DNA of 8,673 nt from JAWXCH01 sp034440595. Its GTDB lineage: Bacteria > Planctomycetota > Planctomycetia > Pirellulales > JALHPA01. The notes under the pieces are model-generated. The model searched no databases. It was not told the origin of the DNA and was given only the letters and a program-made list of their open reading frames with translations. The stretch covers positions 1 through 8,673 of the forward strand of contig JAWXCH010000556.1 of assembly GCA_034440595.1 (NCBI GenBank), read 5' to 3'. Both the position numbers and the translations under genes were made by a program. Shown here one piece after another: positions 1 through 5,577 of the stretch. Numbering within the stretch: position 1 is the first letter of the stretch; every line of letters starts with the position of its first letter.

Positions 1-3
1 AAT

Positions 4-32
4 GAGTACGGGTCTTGCCTGAAACCGTACTC
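4..32. terminator. Stem-loop, possible transcription terminator
   Basis: Positions 4-11 (GAGTACGG) and 25-32 (CCGTACTC) are perfect 8-bp reverse complements around a 13-nt loop. On the plus strand the stem is followed by GGTTGTTTG, which is only moderately T-rich. On the minus strand it is followed by ATT and then the window edge, so a U-tract cannot be judged. It lies about 270 nt past the stop codon of the last gene of the minus-strand cluster. It could end that transcript, end a plus-strand gene outside the window, or be neither. Confidence 0.3.
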
Positions 33-83
33 GGTTGTTTGTATCTATTGATCGCTGCCAGCTTGGATGCTGACCGTATTGGA

Positions 84-283
84 TTTACCGCAGAGGACAC
101 AGAGCAGGACGCAGAGAATGATTTTTTGCTTTTGCTGGCCAACTGCTCAAACGTCTTCTCAAACCTTTAACAAAAATTATTGCAAATGAGGCACAGAGAC
201 TTCGATGTGATTACAATGCTGATTGTGCTTGCTAAATTTCTCTGCGCGTCACTCTGCGCTCTTCGCGGCCTCTGCGGTGAAAT
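84..283. repeat. Imperfect long inverted repeat, CAGAG-rich intergenic element
   Basis: The left arm (about 84-118) begins TTTACCGCAGAGGACACAGA and ends GACGCAGAGAA. The right arm (about 237-283), read on the minus strand, begins ATTTCACCGCAGAGGCCGCG and ends GACGCGCAGAGAAA. The arms therefore share both edges, ACCGCAGAGG outside and GCAGAGAA inside, in inverted orientation, with small indels. About 118 bases of AT-richer DNA lie between them, including a further GAGGCACAGAGA at 188-199. No ORF or transposase is present. Similar CGCAGAG-rich intergenic sequences are known to me from many environmental bacterial genomes, without an agreed function. The right arm starts about 18 nt after the last stop codon of the cluster, so on the transcript it may act as a 3'-end structure. 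Apart from this element and the stem-loop at 4-32, I see nothing in 1-300. Confidence 0.6.
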
Positions 284-300
284 CTAAAGTATGAATGCCT

Positions 301-1335
301 CTAATTTGTCCAGACCGATGGTCCTTCGATATGGAGCGTTTTTTCGTATAAGGCTACTGCACCGTTGAAAATCGATGCATGTGTTGGTGCAACATTGGAT
401 CCCCAGTCCGGTCCGGCTAAGGTCAGCGCGCGTCCACCGGAGTCGTAGTCTCCCACGGTGACGACGCGGTACCAACGATGGTAGACGCCGTTTCCTGACT
501 GCGGGGCCGGCAATGGCACCGCGCAGCTCAGCATGATCCATTCACCTTTTTTAGGAGAGGTCTCCGCCGCTGTTCCGCGAACTTCGATTTCTCCCCCACC
601 CATACCAAAGCCGCTCAGGTCAGATCCAACGGACAGTTGCCGTTCATGGCCGGCACCATCTTCTTGATTCGCAATCGAGATATTTCGTTTATAGAACACA
701 ACCAGTGAAAGATTAAACTGCACGCCCGGTGCGACTGCGCGCATTGCAAAATTGGCCGGGGCAAGCGTCGCCATCCAGGAGAAATGTCCTTCAGACATGC
801 GGCGTAAGTTGGCGCCTTCAAATTTACCCACCGGCGGCAGATCGGCATCCGCCTGTCGTTCGTAAATCACATCATCGCGTGCGACCATGATCATCTCGGC
901 CAGAGCCGGTGTGGAGGCGATGCTCAGCCCGATGCGTGGCATGCTGCTCGTCAGATTCCCGCCGCGCGGAAACACCGCGCCACCGGAGCCACCCAGGATC
1001 GTGCTGCTCAGGTAATACGGATCAATTGCCACCGGCAACACATTCATGCCAGGGGCGGTCTGTGCGAGATAAGCTGTACCATCGGCGCGGATCCAAAGCG
1101 CCGGATTGGCCATACCACGCGTGCGGAACTCGCGAAAGGCATTCTGACCGACATGGCTCTTGCGATCTTCGCTTAGCGCTTTTTGTACTTGAAACGATCC
1201 GACCGGCAACAGAGACGCCACACTCAGCAGCCCGACCGAAAGAATGAAAATGGCGATCATCACCTCCAGCAGACTGATGCCGGTGCGGCGGAAATGATTT
1301 TGCTGTACACGGAAAGTAGTGTTAAATCGCTGCAT
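301..1335 (-). CDS. Type IV prepilin-like protein, GspI/PilV-type, large
   Basis: A 344-residue protein with a type IV prepilin N-terminus: a basic leader (MQRFNTTFRVQQNHFRRTG), a cleavage site G19|I20, Glu24 at mature +5, and a hydrophobic helix over about residues 20-45 (ISLLEVMIAIFILSVGLLSV). The 'SLLEVMIAIFILSVGLL' pattern is that of GspI/PilV minor pseudopilins, which sit at or near the filament tip. The rest, about 300 residues, is much longer than a classical GspI of about 125 residues. It contains FSWMATLAP (185-193), GEWIML (264-269) and HRWYRVV (286-292), segments I associate with planctomycete homologues. Only one cysteine, Cys271, is present. The ATG is chosen because a strong GGGAGGG lies 8 nt upstream, inside the end of the preceding gene; only two bases separate that gene's TAG from this ATG. 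It is the last gene of the cluster. Exact position in the filament is inferred. Confidence 0.82.
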   Translation of the reverse strand: MQRFNTTFRVQQNHFRRTGISLLEVMIAIFILSVGLLSVASLLPVGSFQVQKALSEDRKSHVGQNAFREFRTRGMANPALWIRADGTAYLAQTAPGMNVLPVAIDPYYLSSTILGGSGGAVFPRGGNLTSSMPRIGLSIASTPALAEMIMVARDDVIYERQADADLPPVGKFEGANLRRMSEGHFSWMATLAPANFAMRAVAPGVQFNLSLVVFYKRNISIANQEDGAGHERQLSVGSDLSGFGMGGGEIEVRGTAAETSPKKGEWIMLSCAVPLPAPQSGNGVYHRWYRVVTVGDYDSGGRALTLAGPDWGSNVAPTHASIFNGAVALYEKTLHIEGPSVWTN

Positions 1336-1337
1336 TG

Positions 1338-2378
1338 CTATTTCCCTCCCATATTCTGAGCGGTGCGAGCAAAGGCGCGCGACAACGACAGTTGATTGGC
1401 TAGCTGCGCAGGGGAAGAGGCAACGACGTTTGAGGCCACCTCGCTGGTCGTGACCAGTCCCGACTGAACATTGATCGAAATCCAGATATTCTCAAAATCG
1501 GCATAGTTGGGCAGCGCACCAGTGTCGCTGGTATCCGCCGGCTTGGCAATCAACAGGAATACCGTGCTTCCCGACATCTGCGTCAGGAGCGTACCGTTTC
1601 CATAGTAGACCGACTCCAGACTGCCATTCGGTCCAAATACGATCAACACCGGTTTCTGCAACGTGTTTGGATATCCAAATTCATTTCCCGAACTACCAAG
1701 CCCAGAAAATTGCAGATCGATAAGCGATCCTGTTGGCAAACTGACGGGCTGGCTGGCCGTCTTCTCTGGCTGGCGATAGATCTGATACGAAACAACTGCA
1801 TCGGTCCCCGTAAAAGGTGGAGCAGGGTTAACCGTTAGCGTTGTCCCAGAAACATATCCGTCGGCAGCGGCGGGCCCGATGATGTAGTACCAATCGCCGC
1901 GATTATTAAACCGAATTCGATCTGCCTGGCGAACCATGCCAGGTGGAATCGGCTCGCCGAAGGTGATGCTACGACGATTGTTTGCATTTGAATCGCTGCC
2001 TTTAACCGTGCAAACCGAACCTAACGAATCTCCGCAGTATGGAGGAGGAACCTCGCAGAGGAACAAATCAATCGCTTGCTTCAATCGCGGATCGGTTGGG
2101 TCGGTCGCCCCTTTGCCAAGCCGTTCGATCCAAACACCACACGGTCGGCCGGTCGTTAGGGCCTGCGTCTGCGCCTGCGACAACAGCGAACTGACCAGCC
2201 TGGCCGATTCGCGAATCTTGCGGGAAGAGCCACCTGGTGCCAGCAAGGGAATCGTCGCCACGGTCACCATGCCCAGGATGGTAATTACCACCAGCAGCTC
2301 AATCAACGTCAGCCCACGGGCTTGCCGCGTTGGCAAGTTGATGATGGAGCGTCGAGTTGAAAAGCGGATGCGTGTCAT
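1338..2378 (-). CDS. Type IV prepilin-like protein, GspH/FimT-type
   Basis: A 346-residue minor pseudopilin. The 22-residue leader is rich in Arg and ends QARG; cleavage is predicted at G22|L23 with Glu27 at +5, followed by a hydrophobic helix (LTLIELLVVITILGMVTVAT, 23-42). A GspH-like helix follows (RKIRESARLVSSLLSQAQTQA, about 53-73), then TTGRPCGVWIE (75-85), the usual start of the GspH beta domain. RIRFNNRGDWY (154-164) and the late VLIVFGPNGS (244-253) resemble the beta-sheet repeats of FimT/GspH. Four cysteines (80, 108, 115, 123) sit in one short region and could form disulfides outside the membrane. At 346 residues it is about twice the classical GspH length. The start lies 6 bases after the previous gene's TAA without a clear Shine-Dalgarno, so translational coupling is likely. 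The assignment to GspH rather than a general minor pilin is moderately sure. Confidence 0.83.
   Translation of the reverse strand: MTRIRFSTRRSIINLPTRQARGLTLIELLVVITILGMVTVATIPLLAPGGSSRKIRESARLVSSLLSQAQTQALTTGRPCGVWIERLGKGATDPTDPRLKQAIDLFLCEVPPPYCGDSLGSVCTVKGSDSNANNRRSITFGEPIPPGMVRQADRIRFNNRGDWYYIIGPAAADGYVSGTTLTVNPAPPFTGTDAVVSYQIYRQPEKTASQPVSLPTGSLIDLQFSGLGSSGNEFGYPNTLQKPVLIVFGPNGSLESVYYGNGTLLTQMSGSTVFLLIAKPADTSDTGALPNYADFENIWISINVQSGLVTTSEVASNVVASSPAQLANQLSLSRAFARTAQNMGGK
1344..1350 (-). promoter_or_regulatory. Strong ribosome binding site for the GspI-like gene
   Basis: Minus-strand GGGAGGG lies 8 nt before the ATG at 1335. It is formed by the Met-Gly-Gly codons at the very end of the GspH-like reading frame, so the terminal Gly-Gly may be kept for this reason. 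It is the best Shine-Dalgarno match in the cluster and fixes the start of the downstream gene. Confidence 0.7.
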
Positions 2379-2384
2379 GATGGT

Positions 2385-3296
2385 TTAGCGAAGTTGTGAA
2401 TCGTGGTTATGGATGTTGTCGGCGTGGTTGAATTCGCCGTCGGTATCGGAATCAATGGGTTGTCCGCTCTTTACACCACTTGTGGGTGTATAAATATCGG
2501 TACCAACTGGGTTGGCTGCGAGATCCTGTATGCCATCTGGACCAGCAGAATAGATGAGCGGAAACATTGCATAGGCACGTTCAGTTGGATTTGTCGGTGT
2601 TCCTTGTACATGGCGAGCATCAAACTGATCGTAATCCTTTGAGGCATCTAGCGACTGCATGGGCGACGCGAACCCGGCCGGCCAGCGGATAAAACTAATT
2701 GGATTACCCCAGCCATCTACAAACTCTGGCAGCCCGTCACCGTCTACATCTTTAATATCGTTGTCGGAAAAGTGGGTAATCGCGTCGGAGTCTTCGGCTC
2801 CTAGCATGACAAACATGTACAGGCTCTCGGCACCTTGGTGAGTGTCAGTACGATTTGTGGCCGCGTTCAGCCGCCGCAAATAGGCACGACTGACTGCCGG
2901 GCGTGGCAACAGCGGATCGCTCGGTTGACCACCACGAATATGGGTAATCGGGTTATCGGTGATATCGGAGAAGCGATCTGGCATTTCCAGCCGCATCAAT
3001 TCGCGTAGCATCATTAACCGCCGCGCGCCAAACACACTCATGCTTTCGCCTGTTGGAGGCAAATCCGTCGGAGTACGTCGTGTCACGGGCACACGGCGAT
3101 TCATGTACTCGGCGTAGCGCGGCATGACGATCGCGTCCAGCTTCTTGATCAAACCGCGTGTCTTAGCCGCCCGCGCGGTCTCCTGTGTGCCGACCAGGGC
3201 CATTAGCATCATCGACGCCAGGATGCCGATGATGGTGATCACCACCAGCAACTCGATCAGCGTGAACCCGCGACGTGTTGGCTGGAGGTGCATCAT
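2385..3296 (-). CDS. Type IV prepilin-like protein, GspG-like, with Asp-rich putative calcium-binding loops
   Basis: A 303-residue pseudopilin with a short leader (MMHLQPTRRG), cleavage at G10|F11, Glu15 at +5 and the helix FTLIELLVVITIIGILA (11-27). The body contains FGARRLMMLRELMRLEMPDR (89-108) and then FSDNDIKDVDGDGLPEF (176-192), with DGWGNPISFIRW (194-205) after it. The DxDGDGxxE spacing (Asp183, Asp185, Asp187, Glu191) resembles an EF-hand-type or dockerin-type Ca2+ loop. A second D-S-D-T-D-G-E stretch is at 282-288. GspG major pseudopilins are known to bind calcium near the C-terminus, and YSAGPDGIQDL (249-259) matches the GspG 'SAGPDG' signature. The ATG overlaps the upstream TGA (ATGATGA arrangement, 4-bp overlap), so it is coupled to the previous gene; a second in-frame ATG follows immediately. 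Calcium binding is inferred from spacing only. Confidence 0.85.
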   Translation of the reverse strand: MMHLQPTRRGFTLIELLVVITIIGILASMMLMALVGTQETARAAKTRGLIKKLDAIVMPRYAEYMNRRVPVTRRTPTDLPPTGESMSVFGARRLMMLRELMRLEMPDRFSDITDNPITHIRGGQPSDPLLPRPAVSRAYLRRLNAATNRTDTHQGAESLYMFVMLGAEDSDAITHFSDNDIKDVDGDGLPEFVDGWGNPISFIRWPAGFASPMQSLDASKDYDQFDARHVQGTPTNPTERAYAMFPLIYSAGPDGIQDLAANPVGTDIYTPTSGVKSGQPIDSDTDGEFNHADNIHNHDSQLR

Positions 3297-4102
3297 GGCT
3301 TTGAATCCCCAAGATTCGATCCCGAAAAGTTGACCAGGTTGTCGTCGTCTTGTTCGTTATAGTTGTCCCCAAGCGGGTAAATCTTCTCGAACGAGTTATT
3401 GCCATACAGTCCATCCAGCCCGGCGGAAATAATCTGATACTTGCCGGCGTCTGCATAGACAAATATGGAAGGATCCACGCGATCCGGTGTCTTGTACGGA
3501 TGCGCCACACCACCGATCGGATGCGTGTAAGTGTATTCGGCAGCGGTGTACGGCGGAGTAGTACGTGATACATCAAAGTAGACATACGGCACATCCTGGC
3601 CACCCTGTGGCACATAGATGAAAGCCCCGGTAGGACCGGGCAGTATTCTATCGGGCTTCATTTCAAATGAAGTCTTTCGTTTGACGATAGTGTTCGCGAA
3701 CTGAACCGGCTGATAGGGATCACTGGTATAACCGCGTAGGACAAACCAGAGAATTTCCGCCGGTGTCAAATTGTTTGGAATCGAATCGATATCTGCCTGT
3801 GTTGCACGTGGAAAGATATTTCGCACATGCGTTTTCAACCGTGCAGTAGTCGATGGTGGATAGCCGGCCTGGTACTCAGTCTTGTAGAACTCGACTGCCG
3901 CTGTGATCTGATTCAGCTCGGTCTGAATCACGGTTTCATTGGCCCTTCTCATTACGGCACCGATGACGACAGTCAACAAAGCCGCCAGAATACCAATGAT
4001 GGTGATGACCACCAGCAGTTCGATCAGCGTAAACGCCTGACGATGGCGGAACGACAGGTTTGTTTCGGACGATTGGTCGATAATTTGTTTCGAGGCCGTC
4101 AT
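3293..4102 (-). CDS. Type IV prepilin-like protein, GspG-like, Ala at cleavage site
   Basis: A 269-residue prepilin-like protein and the first of the four prepilin genes. The leader is 23 residues and ends RHRQA; the predicted cut is A23|F24 with Glu28 at +5 and the hydrophobic helix FTLIELLVVITIIGILAALL (24-43). Position -1 is Ala rather than the usual Gly. The helix continues into a polar amphipathic stretch (MRRANETVIQTELNQITAAV, 51-70) as in GspG. The C-terminal part has YQIISAGLDGLYG (222-234), the GspG-type signature, then an acidic segment (DNYNEQDDDNLVNFSG, 246-261) that may bind metal. The start is supported by AAGGA 8 nt upstream. The stop codon overlaps the next start by 4 bp. As first prepilin gene it could be the major subunit, but this is inference; the next gene is an equally good candidate. 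Confidence 0.83.
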   Translation of the reverse strand: MTASKQIIDQSSETNLSFRHRQAFTLIELLVVITIIGILAALLTVVIGAVMRRANETVIQTELNQITAAVEFYKTEYQAGYPPSTTARLKTHVRNIFPRATQADIDSIPNNLTPAEILWFVLRGYTSDPYQPVQFANTIVKRKTSFEMKPDRILPGPTGAFIYVPQGGQDVPYVYFDVSRTTPPYTAAEYTYTHPIGGVAHPYKTPDRVDPSIFVYADAGKYQIISAGLDGLYGNNSFEKIYPLGDNYNEQDDDNLVNFSGSNLGDSKP

Positions 4103-4110
4103 GGCAACGA

Positions 4111-4115
4111 TCCTT
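4111..4115 (-). promoter_or_regulatory. Ribosome binding site for the first prepilin gene
   Basis: Minus-strand AAGGA ends 8 nt before the ATG at 4102. It supports this start and therefore the unusually long 23-residue leader of the prepilin. Confidence 0.6.
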
Positions 4116-4148
4116 AATTTGAACTGTGCAAAGGTAGTACGCCCACTC

Positions 4149-4189
4149 GATCAGGCCCCGTTTTTGATCAGGCCCCGTTCTCGATCAGG
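4149..4189. repeat. 17-bp-period tandem repeat between pilC and the prepilin genes
   Basis: GATCAGGCCCCGTT occurs at 4149-4162 and again at 4166-4179, and a partial copy, GATCAGG, starts at 4183. The period is exactly 17 in both steps, giving about 2.4 copies. The partial copy overlaps the pilC stop codon (4185-4187). CTCGATCAGG also recurs at 4146 and 4180. This looks like local tandem duplication of the end of pilC. No strong hairpin forms from it, and no function is evident. Confidence 0.75.
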
Positions 4190-5513
4190 ATAGTTTCTCA
4201 ATCAGTGCCACCAGCGGCACAAACAACGCGATAACAATAAAGCCGACCGCACCTCCCAGGAAGACGATCAGCAAAGGCTCCATCAAACTGACCAGGCTTG
4301 CGGTCAGCACGGCTACTTCTTCGTCGTAGGTATCTGCCACTTTGTACAACATGGTGTCGAGTTCGCCGGTTTCCTCACCGACGTCGATCATATTGACCAC
4401 CAGATCATCCACAACGCGCTGGTTCATACGTGTCAAATAGATCAGCACACCGATGATCGGCGGAAAACAAAACCAGAAGAACGCGGTCAGGCCGTTGAAC
4501 CCAGGACGCGAGTGTTCCTTCATTGGCTTGGCAATACTTTCGCCTTCGCGAATCGAATCCGAAACTTTTCCGTACAGTTTTTCAAACATCGCGTTGCCGG
4601 ATGTTTCGCGCGTGATGTTCAGCGCCTCGAGAATGGGCACTCCGCTCGCCACCAGTGTGCCCAGCGTACGCGTGGTGCGCGCCATTGTGTTCTTTTCGAT
4701 CAACTGGCCAAAGACCGGTACCTTCAACGTGTACAGATCCCAGCCGGCACGCCCGTACTCGAACTTGCGCAGCAACTTAATGGACAACCAAATCGCTACC
4801 GGAAAGAGCGGAATGACGTACCAGTACTTCACGGTCAATGCGGACGTTTCCACCAGCATGACGGTCATGGTTGGCAGCTCAGTATCAAAGTCGTCAAAGA
4901 TTTTTTGGAACGCCGGGACGATGTTGATCATGATGTATGTCAAAATACCGACGGCCACGGTGATAACGACCACCGGATAGACCATCGCACTTTTGACTTT
5001 GCGCTTCAGCGACTGGCTGCGTTCCATGAACTCGGCCAGACGGCGAAGAATAATTTCCAATGCACCACCTGCCTCGCCGGCCTTGATCATGTTGACGTAT
5101 AGCCGGTCAAACGCCTTGGGGCTTTTGGCCATTGCCTCGCTGAGTGTCGAACCACCTTCGATTTCGTCGCAGACATCCATGAGCGAATTCTTGAACCGCC
5201 CCGGCTTGCTTTGTGCTTCGAGGATTCGCAGACTGCGCAAAATCGGCAGACCGGCGTCCTGCAGGATCGATAGTTGTCGCGTGAATTCAGTGCGCAGTTT
5301 GCTGCTGACACCGCCGATGGCAAAGGAGCGCGGGCGCTTGCTTCCGGGCTTGGCTTCGACCGCGCCTTTACGGGCCTTCTTGACGTTGATCTTCGTCACG
5401 AAGTAGCCCATCTGACGGATGGTTGCCTGTGCCTCGGCTTCGCTGGCAGCGTCGATCACATCCTTGATCTCTTGACCGGTCGCGTCCATCGCTTCGAATT
5501 GATATGTCGGCAT
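4185..5513 (-). CDS. pilC: Type IV pilus / type II secretion inner-membrane platform protein PilC/GspF, with extra segment
   Basis: A 442-residue polytopic protein that links the assembly ATPase to the growing filament. Two T2SSF repeats are visible: the first has FTRQLSILQDAGLPILRSL (77-95) and MIKAGEAGGALE (142-153); the second has TRTLGTLVASGVPILEALN (281-299) and MIDVGEETGELD (375-386). Membrane segments are expected at about 176-199, 229-247 and 410-436. Between G324 and M375 the second repeat carries about 30 residues more than the first. The extra part (about 337-369, including GLTAFFWFCFPPIIGVLIYL) is strongly hydrophobic and looks like an added membrane segment. The frame is intact on both sides and the downstream motif is perfect, so it does not look like a frameshift. 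The start gives the standard PilC opening (MPTYQFEAMD). It follows pilB by 64 bp, and the order ATPase-ATPase-platform is typical of pil clusters. Confidence 0.95.
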   Translation of the reverse strand: MPTYQFEAMDATGQEIKDVIDAASEAEAQATIRQMGYFVTKINVKKARKGAVEAKPGSKRPRSFAIGGVSSKLRTEFTRQLSILQDAGLPILRSLRILEAQSKPGRFKNSLMDVCDEIEGGSTLSEAMAKSPKAFDRLYVNMIKAGEAGGALEIILRRLAEFMERSQSLKRKVKSAMVYPVVVITVAVGILTYIMINIVPAFQKIFDDFDTELPTMTVMLVETSALTVKYWYVIPLFPVAIWLSIKLLRKFEYGRAGWDLYTLKVPVFGQLIEKNTMARTTRTLGTLVASGVPILEALNITRETSGNAMFEKLYGKVSDSIREGESIAKPMKEHSRPGFNGLTAFFWFCFPPIIGVLIYLTRMNQRVVDDLVVNMIDVGEETGELDTMLYKVADTYDEEVAVLTASLVSLMEPLLIVFLGGAVGFIVIALFVPLVALIEKLS

Positions 5514-5577
5514 GATCGTGTCCGCCTCTGGCCGTTGGTATACGTGGTGCTGTCCGGTTGTCTATGTCAGTCTTGAC

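Noticed and set aside
84..283. CRISPR array, because of the repeated CAGAG-type words
   Set aside because: The copies are inverted and imperfect, with no regular repeat-spacer pattern and no cas gene nearby. A long inverted repeat explains it better.
3163..3615. Minus-strand 150-residue ORF overlapping two prepilin genes
   Set aside because: It is out of frame with both strongly supported prepilins and contains no prepilin or other motif. It is a frame shadow across the ATGA overlap.
2385..4102. Recent tandem duplication giving the first two prepilin genes
   Set aside because: The shared FTLIELLVVITIIGILA is identical in protein but differs at several wobble bases in DNA, and the remaining domains do not resemble each other. 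Constraint on the pilin helix is enough to explain it.
4404..4505. Frameshift or pseudogene explanation for the extra segment in PilC
   Set aside because: The frame is continuous through the segment, and conserved GspF motifs are intact immediately before and after. A frameshift pair would not yield such an ordered hydrophobic helix.
4512..5102. Plus-strand 196-residue ORF opposite pilC
   Set aside because: It lies wholly antisense to a clear PilC with intact motifs. It is His/Arg/Gln-rich, as expected from antisense reading, and has no recognisable domain.
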